The notes under the pieces: generated by a model
What the model saw: the letters and a program-made list of their open reading frames with translations, nothing else
Database searches by the model: none
Told to the model about the DNA's origin: nothing
Assembly: GCA_964558665.1 (NCBI GenBank)
Contig: CAZLFA010000016.1
Location: 1-58,837 of the forward strand
Direction: 5' to 3'
Length of the DNA: 58,837 nucleotides
Source: CAZLFA01 sp964558665
GTDB lineage: Bacteria; Desulfobacterota; Syntrophia; Syntrophales; PHBD01
In this document: piece by piece, positions 27,064 to 36,870 of the stretch
Position numbering within the stretch: the first letter of the stretch is position 1
How the letters are laid out: every line of letters starts with the position of its first letter
Program-made: the position numbers and the translations under genes

Positions 27064-27183
27064 TAAAAAATTACATAATATAAGATGTCGACTATCATTA
27101 TTATATAGTCAGCCATTTACAGCCCGGAGTTAAATAGTTGAAACCGGTGGTTATTTATGTAAAGAATTGTAAAGTTTTTGTCC

Positions 27184-27208
27184 ATATGCTGATAGTTGTA
27201 CAGCATAT
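27184..27208 (+). promoter_or_regulatory. Inverted repeat ATATGCTG-N9-CAGCATAT, probable operator
   Basis: Perfect 8-bp arms with a 9-bp spacer, directly followed by TATAAC at 27208-27213, about 45 nt before the GTG start of the intact cyclase-ATPase. The arrangement matches the site before the broken paralogue. The gap 27064-27183 is AT-rich and otherwise empty. Confidence 0.4.
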
Positions 27209-27256
27209 ATAACGGATGCTCTTGCAGTACAATAAGAGGTGTAAAGGAAAAATGCG

Positions 27257-30200
27257 GTGAAATGCCCCGGATGTCGGACTGAAATTCATGATAAGAGCAA
27301 GTTTTGTCCGGAATGTGGCGCAAAGCTGAACTCTGTCTGCCCGCAATGCGGAACTGAAGTCCCTGCTGATGCGATAGTCTGTGGAGGATGCAGCTACAGG
27401 ATACAGTCTCACCCGGATGCAAAGGACAGCAAGGATACGTTTCTTTATCGCGGCGAGAAAAAGCATGTCACGGTTCTCTTTTCCGATCTGTCCGGCTATA
27501 CGTCTCTCACGGAAGGTCTCGATCCTGAAGACGTTAAAGAGATCATGGGCAGGATCTTCACGGAAATCACAAAGGTTGTCGAACGATACGAGGGTTTCAT
27601 CGAAAAATATGTAGGCGATGCGGTGATGGTGTTATTCGGAGCCGTGAAGACGCACGAGGATGATCCCGTCCGCGCAATCAGGGCGGCATTTGAAATTCAC
27701 GATACTGTAAAAGCTCTCGATTCCGTCCGCGAAAAGACGAAAGGAAAGCCTCTGCTCATGCATTCCGGTATCAATACCGGGCTCGTTGTCATAGAGGGAG
27801 TGAATCAGCAGCGAGGCGAGCACGGCGCCCTGGGCGATACAATTAACGTCGCAGCCAGACTGCTGCAGTGGGCAAAAGCCGATCAGATTATTATAGGAGC
27901 GGAAACGCAACGCCAGGCGGAAGGTTTTTTCCTCTTTGAACAGATGCCTCCTCTGATGGTGAAGGGCAAGCAGGCACCCCTGAGCGCATACCGCGTCCTG
28001 TCTGCAAGGGAGGAGCCTCATAAGGTCCACCGTCTCTCGGGTGTCAGATCCAGAATGGTCGGACGCGACACGGAGATGTCACTGCTGCAGGAGGCGTTAT
28101 CAAATCTCAAGCAGGGACATGGGTCGGTCATTTCCATCATCGGCGACGCCGGGACAGGGAAAAGCCGCCTTGTCGAGGAGTTCAAAGCCGCTCTCGATCT
28201 AAATGAAATCAGGTGGCGTGAAGGACACGCCTATCCCTACGCGCAGAACACTCCCTATTCTCTGCTGACAGACCTCTTCCGGAAATCGATCGACGTCAAA
28301 GAGAAAGATTCAAACGATCAATTGAAGCAAAAACTGGAATCAAGGATGAGAGCGCTGATAGCAGACAGGGAAGAGCTGATTCCTTACGTAGGAAGCATAT
28401 TCTCATTTTCGTACCCGGAGATTGAACAGGTAAGCCCTGAGTATCGGAAGGCGAGGCTGCGTGAAGGTATCCAGTTGCTCTTGTCAAGACTCTCGCAAAC
28501 AGGACCGACAATCGTATGTCTTGAGGATCTCCACTGGGCTGATCCTTCAACTGTCGAAATCGTTCGGTCGCTTATGTCGAGCTTATCTGTTTCTGTGCTC
28601 TTTATATGCGTGTACCGCCCGTCATTTGCTCTCTTGCCGGAAAAGGACAAAGAAAGCATCGGTCCCTGCAGTGAGATCATACTTCATGACCTGTCGCCGT
28701 CAGACACCAGAGGCATGCTGGAATCCCTTCTCCAAACCGATTTTATACCCGGTGATTTGGAGATTTACCTACATGATAAGGTGGAAGGAAATCCTTTCTA
28801 TCTGGAAGAGATTGTCAATATGCTTCTCGAAACGGGGGTTTTGAAGAATAAAGAAGGCAGGTGGCTGCTTGTCAGAAAACCCGGTGACGACACCATCCCT
28901 GCGACGATTCAGGGTGTTATCCAGGCGAGGGTGGACCGTCTGGATAAAACCGGCAAACGCATCCTTCAGGAAGCGTCGGTCATAGGCAGGGAATTTACCT
29001 GCGCCATTCTGAAACGAATGACGAGTTTCGAGGGCGATATCAGTCTGTTCATTCCGGATCTTGAAAGGCTGGATTTTATACGCAGGACATCACAGGAACA
29101 GCAGGGATATTATATTTTCAAGCACGCCCTGATTCAGGAAGTTGTTTACAGCGGGCTGCTCAAAAAAGAGCGTCAGGCTATCCATGAAAAGACAAGCCTT
29201 ATCATGGAAGACCTTTATAAGGATAATCTGCAAGTATATTACGAGTCTCTGGCGTATCATTTTAAAAACGGTCATTCCATATACAAAGCGGTCGATTATC
29301 TGAGAAGATCAGCGGAAAAGAACGTGGAAAGGTATGCGCTTCACGAGGCCAATCAGTATTACAGGGAAGCATTTGAACTCCTGTTGAACAAGACCGACAG
29401 AACCGGAGAAGACGACATGCTTCTTATGGACACACTTCTCGACTGGGTTGTTGTTCATTATCATCTTGCTGCCTATCACCATATGTATGACCTGCTGAGC
29501 CGTTACGAAACGTTTGCCGTATCTCTGGGAGACCGGTTTGTCCTGGGAATGTTTTATGTCCGGATCGGTTCGGCGCTGAGTCGCATGGAAAGATGCAGGG
29601 AGGCTTACGATTACCTGCACAAGGCCCTCGCAATCGGCGAATCCATAGGAAATGAAAAAATTATAGGATATGCGTGCACCTGGCTGATCATCGACTGCGC
29701 CGACCTGGGACTTCTTGACGAAGCCCTGGAGGTGGGTAAAAGGGTGCAGGGAATGGACATCTTTGCAACGGATAAATATGTGTTCCGCCTTTCAACCGCC
29801 TCTTTAGGGTACACGCACTATTTCCGAGGTGATGCCGAAAAAGTTCATGATGCCGGAAACAGGCTTCTTGAATACGGCATGAAGCATGACGATATGGGAA
29901 GCATTGTGCTTGGCCATACCTGTCACGGAATCGGTTATGTGGTAATCGGTAATTTCGCTTCGGCAATTGAATGCTTCAGAAGAGCCATTGAAGCCGCATT
30001 GGAGCCCATCTATTCCTATACGACGAAAATCATGCTGGGTATTACATATATCGCCAACAACCAGTACCGGGAGGCCGAGGAGGTGTTGAACGAAATCATG
30101 GCATTCAATGAACAGCACAGCTATGGTTTTGTCGGCACTATAGCACATGGGCTGATGGGTGTGGTAATGATAACCAGGGGTGAGCTTCAAAAGGGGGTTG

Positions 30201-30604
30201 ATATCGTCAAGGACATTATTACTTCATGCGCGAAAACCGAAAGCTGGTGGCGTTATGCATCACTTAATCTTCTGCTCGGTAAATTTTATCTGCAGATAGC
30301 ACAAGGAGGCAAGAGCAGGGGATTATCTTTTTTGATTAAGAATCTTGCCTTTATAATAAGAACAGTTCCTTTCGCACGTAGATTGGCGGAGAAACATCTG
30401 ACGATCACCATGAAAAAGGCAAAAGAACTGGGGGCGAACAATCTGCTGGCCCAGGCACTTCTTGAGTTGGGGAAACTGCACAGGTTAAAGAAACAGGACA
30501 ATCTTGCGATCACACATATCACCGAAGCCATAGGGCTTTTCAGGGAATCTGGAGCGTCTGTCTATCAGGAACAGGCTGAGAAACTTCTTTCCGCTATACG
30601 ATAA
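27257..30604 (+). CDS. Zinc-ribbon adenylate cyclase fused to AAA-ATPase and TPR-like region
   Basis: An 1115-aa cytoplasmic protein with a GTG start after AAAGGAAAA. Residues 3-45 hold two zinc ribbons (Cys3, 6, 17, 20 and Cys28, 31, 42, 45). A class III nucleotide cyclase follows (about 68-250): metal residues Asp77 and Asp121, Lys118 and Asp194 as the adenine-specificity pair, Asn197 and Arg201 for transition-state binding, so cAMP production is likely. The AAA/STAND-type ATPase starts near 268 with Walker A GDAGTGKS (296-303) and Walker B VCLEDLHWADPS. The C-terminal half is a helical TPR-like array. Such proteins act as large signal integrators in which the repeats sense a ligand. A decayed paralogue lies directly upstream. 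Confidence 0.9.
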   Translation: MKCPGCRTEIHDKSKFCPECGAKLNSVCPQCGTEVPADAIVCGGCSYRIQSHPDAKDSKDTFLYRGEKKHVTVLFSDLSGYTSLTEGLDPEDVKEIMGRIFTEITKVVERYEGFIEKYVGDAVMVLFGAVKTHEDDPVRAIRAAFEIHDTVKALDSVREKTKGKPLLMHSGINTGLVVIEGVNQQRGEHGALGDTINVAARLLQWAKADQIIIGAETQRQAEGFFLFEQMPPLMVKGKQAPLSAYRVLSAREEPHKVHRLSGVRSRMVGRDTEMSLLQEALSNLKQGHGSVISIIGDAGTGKSRLVEEFKAALDLNEIRWREGHAYPYAQNTPYSLLTDLFRKSIDVKEKDSNDQLKQKLESRMRALIADREELIPYVGSIFSFSYPEIEQVSPEYRKARLREGIQLLLSRLSQTGPTIVCLEDLHWADPSTVEIVRSLMSSLSVSVLFICVYRPSFALLPEKDKESIGPCSEIILHDLSPSDTRGMLESLLQTDFIPGDLEIYLHDKVEGNPFYLEEIVNMLLETGVLKNKEGRWLLVRKPGDDTIPATIQGVIQARVDRLDKTGKRILQEASVIGREFTCAILKRMTSFEGDISLFIPDLERLDFIRRTSQEQQGYYIFKHALIQEVVYSGLLKKERQAIHEKTSLIMEDLYKDNLQVYYESLAYHFKNGHSIYKAVDYLRRSAEKNVERYALHEANQYYREAFELLLNKTDRTGEDDMLLMDTLLDWVVVHYHLAAYHHMYDLLSRYETFAVSLGDRFVLGMFYVRIGSALSRMERCREAYDYLHKALAIGESIGNEKIIGYACTWLIIDCADLGLLDEALEVGKRVQGMDIFATDKYVFRLSTASLGYTHYFRGDAEKVHDAGNRLLEYGMKHDDMGSIVLGHTCHGIGYVVIGNFASAIECFRRAIEAALEPIYSYTTKIMLGITYIANNQYREAEEVLNEIMAFNEQHSYGFVGTIAHGLMGVVMITRGELQKGVDIVKDIITSCAKTESWWRYASLNLLLGKFYLQIAQGGKSRGLSFLIKNLAFIIRTVPFARRLAEKHLTITMKKAKELGANNLLAQALLELGKLHRLKKQDNLAITHITEAIGLFRESGASVYQEQAEKLLSAIR

Positions 30605-30683
30605 AAACTTCCTCAATTAAAGATGCAGATGGAATTTTTGCCTTGACATTGCTTCCGCCGTTTAATTCAAAAGCAGAAGAGGT

Positions 30684-32309
30684 TTACGGGTTGAGAAGAA
30701 CATGAGTCTGTGTCGGCTTCCCGGCAGACTGCATTTGAAGACGGTTAGGCGCTCTACGAACTGAACTTATTTTAACGCTGTCAGGTAATAAATCGCACTC
30801 CAACGCGGTATTCAGATGGCCCTCCCGGTCGGTAAGCATCGTCGGCAGGAAGTAGGAAGCGTATTTGGCCTCCACACGAAACGCCGGAGAGTACACACCG
30901 TCAAGAGGTTCCGTTGTGCCGACATACGTACGCACGTGTTTGCGCCTGCTGCTAATCGGAATGTTGCCTACATCTCTGGCAGTCGCCAGTTCCGGTATGC
31001 ATATGAGGAGACCGTTGTAAAGAGCGAGCATCATGTGCCAGAAGGAAAGCAACTGCCGGTGCCGGTGATAGAAAACGGCGCTGTGACGAAGAGCCTTGAG
31101 CCGGTGCCCGATGAGGCTCTGGATATCTTTGACGAAACGAATAACGTCCGGCAGCGGGTCATGCGGCTTCATTGTAATCGTTGTCCCATCGAGGTCGCGT
31201 AATTTGATGTTCGGCAGAATAAGCCCTTTTTTAAGGCTTCTCCTGAAAAACGGTGTTCCCATAATCGGAATGGCCAGCGATATGAAACTGGGCAGCGTGA
31301 TGCCGGTGTTTCCGACCATGAAGTCGATCTCTCCACGCAGATCGGCAACAGCGCGGGCAGCAATGTCGAAAACTATGCCGTAATAGAAGGTGATATCGTG
31401 CTCCAGGCAGCGACGGATGATTTCCAGTTGCGGTTGCAGGGTGTTCTGATATTTCCTGAAATCGAGCAGCGATTTACGGTCAAATGTTTCGACTCCGGAG
31501 AAGAGAGACAGGCAGCCGGTGTCCCGGCTGAGCTTCAGATTTTCTTCATCCAGAAAGAAGTCCTGAGAGACGAGGGCGCACCACCGCCAGAAAACCTTCC
31601 TTTCCCTCAGTTCTTTCAGCAATTCGAAACGGTCACTGATAAATTGTTTATCGGTACTGCCGAAATTGTTGTCGAGAAAGATAACTACCTTCCATTTGCC
31701 GAGTGCCGTGAATTGGCGTCTGAGATACTCAAGATCATATGGCTGGTAAGGCGATTTTTCGGCCGTCAGAGAACAGAAGTTGCATTTATTGTAACAGTTC
31801 CTGCTGGACTCCACATAGGCAATGGTATTCATCCAGTATGCCAGGTCATAACGAGGAATTGCCCAGCCTGTTTTGCGAAACTCCTCCGAGACGTAAGAAC
31901 TGCCGAACGCATCTTCAATGACATCCTGCATCTGTTCTATATCGCCGTCACAGCAGTAATCGAAAAAGTGATGGGCATAATGCAAGAGAGCCCGGATTGC
32001 GGGGCCTCCCGCTACAACTATAACCCTGCTGTTTTTTGTCCGTGCATAGGCGGTCAGATGCAGCATCCTGTCGAAGGCGGTGTTGACGCCTGTAAGAACA
32101 AGCATATCCGGCCATCCCAGAAGCTTCTCGCATTCGAGGGGTCCGCTGTAAACTTCGTCGTATAGCCTGATATCGCAATTGTTCGGCGAAAAGATACCGG
32201 CCAGATAAGCCGGCGCCATGGGCTGGGGGATTTTTGTCTTGCGGCGAATTGGCAGGCGAAGTTCGTCGAAGTGACAGTTCACGATGAGGATATGTTTTGT
32301 TTTCTTCAT
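30684..32309 (-). CDS. B12-binding-type radical SAM protein
   Basis: A 541-aa protein. An N-terminal Rossmann-like B12-binding-type domain (about 5-140, VLTGVNTAFD and VVAGGPAIRA) lacks the DxHxxG cobalamin-ligating motif, which is common in this family. The radical SAM core follows with SSRNCYNKCNFC (C-x3-C-x2-C) and later GVETFDRKSL. The C-terminal 150 residues match nothing I know. Its ATG overlaps the stop of the upstream radical SAM gene by 4 nt, so the two are translationally coupled and may act on the same substrate. The reaction is unknown; C-methylation or a rearrangement of a lipid or cofactor is possible. Confidence 0.82.
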   Translation of the reverse strand: MKKTKHILIVNCHFDELRLPIRRKTKIPQPMAPAYLAGIFSPNNCDIRLYDEVYSGPLECEKLLGWPDMLVLTGVNTAFDRMLHLTAYARTKNSRVIVVAGGPAIRALLHYAHHFFDYCCDGDIEQMQDVIEDAFGSSYVSEEFRKTGWAIPRYDLAYWMNTIAYVESSRNCYNKCNFCSLTAEKSPYQPYDLEYLRRQFTALGKWKVVIFLDNNFGSTDKQFISDRFELLKELRERKVFWRWCALVSQDFFLDEENLKLSRDTGCLSLFSGVETFDRKSLLDFRKYQNTLQPQLEIIRRCLEHDITFYYGIVFDIAARAVADLRGEIDFMVGNTGITLPSFISLAIPIMGTPFFRRSLKKGLILPNIKLRDLDGTTITMKPHDPLPDVIRFVKDIQSLIGHRLKALRHSAVFYHRHRQLLSFWHMMLALYNGLLICIPELATARDVGNIPISSRRKHVRTYVGTTEPLDGVYSPAFRVEAKYASYFLPTMLTDREGHLNTALECDLLPDSVKISSVRRAPNRLQMQSAGKPTQTHVLLNP

Positions 32310-33793
32310 GGGTTTAATTCGTAGCGTTCACATACCTTTCGCAAATGTACCCCGTAAATCGTAAGGGTAATTGCCATGGGAAACAGGGAGGGACGCCGGA
32401 AAATCGTCCATAATAAAAAAGGCCAGTAATAACGTCTCTCCACTCCTCTGATGCCGATATGGTAAATGGAGCGGAAGAATCCCAGGATATACTGGAGTTC
32501 AAGTGGAGACTGTACTTTCGGCTTCTTCAGATCGCTCAAAAATACACGGAGGCGTTTATAATACGGGCGGGGAGAATAAATCCGGGACATCAGACTTTTG
32601 TATCCCGCCTGAAATGCCTCCAGCCCCATCCTGGGGACAATGTTGGTCACTTCCGATTCATCCATATTGTAGGTAATGTCCTTACGGATGCGGTTTTCCC
32701 GCAGCATGCGTTCGTAAAGGCGGGTGCCGGGGAACGCATGGAGCTGATTAACCTTGGCGACCGGAATCCCGCTTTCCTGAATAAAGTCTATCTGCTGTTG
32801 AAAAACAGCCGGCGTGTCGTTATCAAAGCCGACAATGAATCCTCCCTGTACGCGCATTCCTGCGCGCTGAATCCGTCTGACGCTCTCCAGCATATCGCGG
32901 TTTTTATTGAGAGGCTTGTTGCACTCGGTAAGTGTGTTTTCGTCCGTTGTTTCAATACCGACGAAGACGCAGTTGAAACCTGCTTCGTGCATCAGGCGCA
33001 TCAGAACTTCATCATCCGCCAGATTGACGGTTGCGAAGGTCTGAAAGGGCATTCCCTTTTTCCCTTTACGCCAGTTGATAATTGCCGGCAGGACCTCTTC
33101 CTTGATCCTTTTTTTCGTACCGATGAAGTTGTCGTCAACAAAGTAGACATTTTTACGCCATCCCAGATCATATAACCTGTCCAGTTCGGCAAGTATCTGC
33201 TGTGTTGTCTTCGTGCGTATGCGGTTTCCATAGAGAACTGTTACGTTGCAGAAGTCACAGTTATTCGGGCAACCGCGTGACGACTGAATGCCGATCACAT
33301 CGTATTGATTCATGTCCAGCAAATCCCAGGAAGGAATAGGTGAATGCTTGATATCCGGGTATTCTGCCGTTCTGTAAACGCGTTTGGCTGTGCCGTTCTG
33401 CAGATCGGCAAGGAAAAGGGGCATGGTCAACTCAGCCTCATTCAGGACGAAATGATCGATGCCTTCATAACACCCCCAGTCACTGTCAAATAACGGACCG
33501 CCGGCAACTATCTTTTTTCCCGCTTGCTTGCATCGAGAAACGATATTCTGCACCGACTCATGCTGCACAAGCATGGCGCTTATGAAAACGTAGTCGGCCC
33601 ATGCCAGATCGTCATCCGATATTTTTTGAACGTTCAAGTCCAGGAAGCGCCTGTTCCAGTTTGAAGGCAGGAGGGCGGCGGCAGTCAAAATGCCCAGTGG
33701 GGGGAATGTTGCCTTTTTATTTATAAAGCGCAGGGATTCTTTAAAATCCCAGAACCAATCCATAAGTTCGGGAAAAACAAGAAGGATGTTCAT
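32306..33793 (-). CDS. B12-binding-type radical SAM protein with DUF4070-like C terminus
   Basis: A protein of about 495 aa; the start at 33793 (MNILLVFPEL) is chosen because the frame upstream is repeat sequence and AGGAT precedes this ATG. The N-terminal B12-type domain (GPLFDSDWG) has no DxHxxG. The radical SAM motif reads SSRGCPNNCDFC, followed by VDDNFIGTKKRI, FVGIETTDENTL and GGFIVGFDND. The tail (LHAFPGTRLYERM and onward) resembles the DUF4070 region of hopanoid C-methylase-type and related proteins. Methylation of a lipid or pigment is a fair guess, not shown. It is the first gene of a two-gene unit. Confidence 0.82.
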   Translation of the reverse strand: MNILLVFPELMDWFWDFKESLRFINKKATFPPLGILTAAALLPSNWNRRFLDLNVQKISDDDLAWADYVFISAMLVQHESVQNIVSRCKQAGKKIVAGGPLFDSDWGCYEGIDHFVLNEAELTMPLFLADLQNGTAKRVYRTAEYPDIKHSPIPSWDLLDMNQYDVIGIQSSRGCPNNCDFCNVTVLYGNRIRTKTTQQILAELDRLYDLGWRKNVYFVDDNFIGTKKRIKEEVLPAIINWRKGKKGMPFQTFATVNLADDEVLMRLMHEAGFNCVFVGIETTDENTLTECNKPLNKNRDMLESVRRIQRAGMRVQGGFIVGFDNDTPAVFQQQIDFIQESGIPVAKVNQLHAFPGTRLYERMLRENRIRKDITYNMDESEVTNIVPRMGLEAFQAGYKSLMSRIYSPRPYYKRLRVFLSDLKKPKVQSPLELQYILGFFRSIYHIGIRGVERRYYWPFLLWTIFRRPSLFPMAITLTIYGVHLRKVCERYELNP

Positions 33794-33821
33794 AGTAAAT
33801 CCTGTCGTTATGAGAGTGAAT

Positions 33822-33917
33822 AGTTTACGTCCGAAAAGGTCTTTTTTCCGCTCCGGCTGCGTCGATCTGCGGTATTGCTTGCGCGACATACATTATGCAC
33901 GCTTCCGCGCAATCCCA
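33822..33917 (+). repeat. Partial copy of repeat family B
   Basis: From AGTTTACGTCCGAAAAGG to CCGCGCAATCCC it matches the left two thirds of the element at 15951-16045, at roughly 85-90% by eye. The match stops abruptly at CCGCGCAATCCC, exactly where the cfa remnant begins. Confidence 0.8.
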
Positions 33918-34100
33918 TTGCTTGTACATGTGTCCTTCTAGGAAAACCGGCGAGCCTCTTGCGATGAGCCTGTAGTAGAGAGAGTCGTCCCGGACAACAA
34001 TATCACATGGGGAGCGCCTTTCACCCTCTTTGGCCAGGCTGGTTCCGATGCGGGTAAGTATGTCGCGGACATAACTTTTGTTTGAAGATAAAAGTTTCAT
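33918..34100 (-). pseudogene. N-terminal remnant of a cyclopropane fatty acid synthase, cut off at a family B repeat
   Basis: Reading from the ATG at 34100, about 60 residues align with the start of E. coli-type Cfa: a leading helix (VRDILTRIGTSLA), then CDIVVRDDSLYYRLIARGS and a GHMYKQW segment that parallels GESYMDGWW. The match ends where the repeat at 33822-33917 begins, and the SAM-dependent catalytic domain is missing; the radical SAM gene follows. A promoter-like pair (TTGTTT, 17 bp, TATTCA at 34123-34151) survives upstream. The simplest reading is deletion or insertion mediated by the repeat. The similarity is from memory of the family and short, so it is not certain. Confidence 0.6.
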
Positions 34101-34239
34101 GATTCAGCCCCCCATCTGCTCATGAATATGTGTTTATCTCAGGATAAACAAAGAAAGGATTTTACCTCGGCGTAAATACAGGATAAGGGAAGGTATGTCA
34201 ACCCGGAAACACAGTGAATCCGTCCGCGGCGTTTCTGAT

Positions 34240-34268
34240 TTGACACAAAGTTGCGCGTGTCTTATAAC
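34240..34268 (+). promoter_or_regulatory. Strong sigma70-type promoter for the membrane hybrid kinase
   Basis: TTGACA and TATAAC are separated by exactly 17 bp. It lies downstream of the earliest possible ATG (34195) of this frame, which supports the GTG at 34321 as the real start. Confidence 0.7.
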
Positions 34269-34320
34269 GGAGCAAAGCCGGTGTAACGAAAAGAATAAGA
34301 TATTTCAGGGGGGAATTTCA

Positions 34321-36867
34321 GTGAAAGGGATTTTTATCAAGGCGCCCGTATTTGACGGAAACGAAGAAAAAACACGCACGGCAATGATATTGAGTTATCT
34401 CCTGTCCGGAGCTTTCCTTATGCTTATCATTCCCGTGTTTATCGGTCTCCCCTTTATTTACGTCGATAAGGGATGGACGGCTGTCATCCTGCTTATTGTT
34501 TTTATCATGCTTATCATAACAAGATCACTCCTCTTCAAAGGGTATGTAAAACAGGCAAGTCTTTTTTTCATAACTGTTGCATGGATAGTCTTTATGTCGC
34601 TGGTAATCGTGGGACACGGCATGAAAGACATAAACTTTGTTTTTATTATTGCCCTTGCCGTCGTTACAGGCCTGCTTCTGGGGAATAATGCGGCTGTAAT
34701 CTTTGCCGCACTGAGCTCTCTGGCGGGACTGATTGTAGCGGTCTGCGAGGTCTACGGCTATCTGCCTTTTTACTATTTTCTTACACCTCCGCTGGCAAGG
34801 TATCTGGAGTTGGTCATTGCCCTGATACTGGTTACCACAACTCTTTATTTCGCGTTGAAGAGCAGAGATGAAGCCCTTGCCATGTCTCATAGGCAGCTTG
34901 AAGATCGCAATCGTGCAGAGCAGAAGCTGAAGAAGAGCGAAGAGAAATATCGTCTTGTCGTCGAAAATGCCTGGGAAGCGATTCTGGTGGTGCAGGATGG
35001 AATGATAAAATATGTCAACCAGAAAACACTGAATCTTATCGGGTATGACGGTGAGTTGTCGCCGAGGCCGTTCATCGATTTTATTTATCCGGAGGACAGG
35101 GAGCAGTTAAGCGGCTATTATATGAGCATGATGAAGGGAGAGGAAGTTCCCGAAGCCTTTGTGGTACGGCTTACCGATTCCGGAAATCGGATTATCTGGG
35201 TGGAGATACACGCCGTTCTGATAAACTGGGAGGAAAGGGAAGCCATCCTTGCATTCATGAGTGATATTACGGAGAGAAAACTTGCCGATGATGCGCTGCT
35301 TGCCGGCGAACGGAAGTACCATTTCATCACGGACCAGATGGTTGACATGGTATGGACGCTGGACATGGAGCTAAAAACAACCTACGTCAGCCCTTCGGTG
35401 GAGAAAGTGCTTGGCTTTACTCCCGAAGAGAGAATGGTGCAGCGCTTTGAAGAGATTGTGCCTCCGGCCTCCCTTGCCAGGGTTCAGGAGCTTTATCTGG
35501 ACGCCTTGTTGCAGGATCAGCAGGGTACCGCCGATCCCGACAGGGTGCTGAGCATAGAGGTTGAAAATTATCACAAAAACGGAAGCATTGTACCGGTCGA
35601 AGTCAACGTGAGGGGCATCCGCGACAATGAGGGGAAACTCATCGGCTTTCACGGACTGTCAAGGGACATAACGGAGCGGAAGAAAGCGGAAGCGGAGCGG
35701 TCAAGCCTGCAGGAGCGTCTGCAAAGAGCGGAAAAGATGGAAGCCCTCGGCACCATGGCAGGGGGCGTTGCCCACGATCTGAACAACGTTCTGGGTGTTC
35801 TCGTCGGGTATGCAGGATTGCTTTTATATGAGATTCCCGAGGGGGACAGGTTGAGAAAGCATGTCATGAATATCAAGCTATCGGGAGAAAAGGGGGCCGC
35901 TATTGTCCAGGACCTCCTGACCTTGGCAAGGCGGGGTGTCAAGGTATCCCGGGTGGTCAACCTGAACGGCATCATCGATGATTATCTCCAATCTCCTGAA
36001 TTTCAGAAGATGTCGTCGCTGCATGACGATATTAAGGTCAGGACTTATCTTGACCCCGATCTCCTTAATGTCAAGGGTTCTCCCGTACACTTGAGCAAGG
36101 TGATCATGAATCTCATTCAGAATGCCGCCGAGGCCATGCCTCAAGGCGGTATGATAAGCGTGTCAACGGAGAACCATTATCTGGACAGACCGGTTAAGGG
36201 ATATGATGAGATAAGAGAAGGAGATTATGTTGTTTTGACCCTGTCTGATACGGGGCAGGGAATACCGGCAAAAGATCTGGGGAGAATATTCGAGCCGTTC
36301 TACACAAAGAAGATAATGGGCAGGAGCGGCACGGGTTTGGGGCTCTCAGTTGTGTGGGGCACGGTAAAGGATCATCATGGATATATCAACGTCGTCAGCG
36401 GGGAAAACGAGGGAACCACCTTTACGCTCTACTTCCCGGTAACGCGTCTGCCGGAGTCAGGCGATGCCGTGCAGAATGCAATTGCCGAATATCGGGGAGC
36501 GGGAGAAACAATTCTGGTCGTCGATGACGTTCCGGAGCAGAGAGAACTTGCCACCGATATTTTCAACCGTCTCGGATATAAGGCCGACGCAGTTGCCGGC
36601 GGCGAGGAGGCCGTAAATTATTTGAAGGAGCGGACAGTTGATCTGCTGATTCTCGACATGATTATGGAGCCGGGAATTGACGGTCTGGAGACATACCGGC
36701 GGATAGTCGGTATACGACCCGGGCAGAAGGCGCTCATTGTAAGCGGCTTTTCGGAAACGGAGCGTGTGCGGGAGGCCCAGAGGCTGGGGGCGGGGGCTTA
36801 CATCAGAAAACCGTACGTACCGGAGAAGATTGCGCTGGCGGTAAGGGAAGAGTTGGATAAACCCTAG
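34321..36867 (+). CDS. Membrane PAS hybrid histidine kinase with receiver domain
   Basis: An 848-aa protein from the GTG at 34321, which has AGGGGGG 7 nt upstream and a strong promoter before it. About five transmembrane helices fill residues 20-180. Two PAS domains follow (about 200-320 and 325-455), then HisKA with GGVAHDLNNVLG, a HATPase_c domain (GRSGTGLGLSVVWG) and a receiver with the acceptor Asp in LLILDMIMEPG. It probably senses a membrane or cytoplasmic signal and passes phosphate along its own receiver. Its stop codon is only 3 nt from the convergent end of the TRAP permease gene, so any terminator must lie within genes. The target is unknown. Confidence 0.92.
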   Translation: MKGIFIKAPVFDGNEEKTRTAMILSYLLSGAFLMLIIPVFIGLPFIYVDKGWTAVILLIVFIMLIITRSLLFKGYVKQASLFFITVAWIVFMSLVIVGHGMKDINFVFIIALAVVTGLLLGNNAAVIFAALSSLAGLIVAVCEVYGYLPFYYFLTPPLARYLELVIALILVTTTLYFALKSRDEALAMSHRQLEDRNRAEQKLKKSEEKYRLVVENAWEAILVVQDGMIKYVNQKTLNLIGYDGELSPRPFIDFIYPEDREQLSGYYMSMMKGEEVPEAFVVRLTDSGNRIIWVEIHAVLINWEEREAILAFMSDITERKLADDALLAGERKYHFITDQMVDMVWTLDMELKTTYVSPSVEKVLGFTPEERMVQRFEEIVPPASLARVQELYLDALLQDQQGTADPDRVLSIEVENYHKNGSIVPVEVNVRGIRDNEGKLIGFHGLSRDITERKKAEAERSSLQERLQRAEKMEALGTMAGGVAHDLNNVLGVLVGYAGLLLYEIPEGDRLRKHVMNIKLSGEKGAAIVQDLLTLARRGVKVSRVVNLNGIIDDYLQSPEFQKMSSLHDDIKVRTYLDPDLLNVKGSPVHLSKVIMNLIQNAAEAMPQGGMISVSTENHYLDRPVKGYDEIREGDYVVLTLSDTGQGIPAKDLGRIFEPFYTKKIMGRSGTGLGLSVVWGTVKDHHGYINVVSGENEGTTFTLYFPVTRLPESGDAVQNAIAEYRGAGETILVVDDVPEQRELATDIFNRLGYKADAVAGGEEAVNYLKERTVDLLILDMIMEPGIDGLETYRRIVGIRPGQKALIVSGFSETERVREAQRLGAGAYIRKPYVPEKIALAVREELDKP

Positions 36868-36870
36868 ATG

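Noticed and set aside
31398..32165. 255-aa plus-strand frame opposite the radical SAM gene
   Set aside because: Antisense shadow with no motifs.
33825..34100. 91-aa gene beside the radical SAM pair
   Set aside because: Half resembles a cfa start and half is repeat; best read as a gene remnant.
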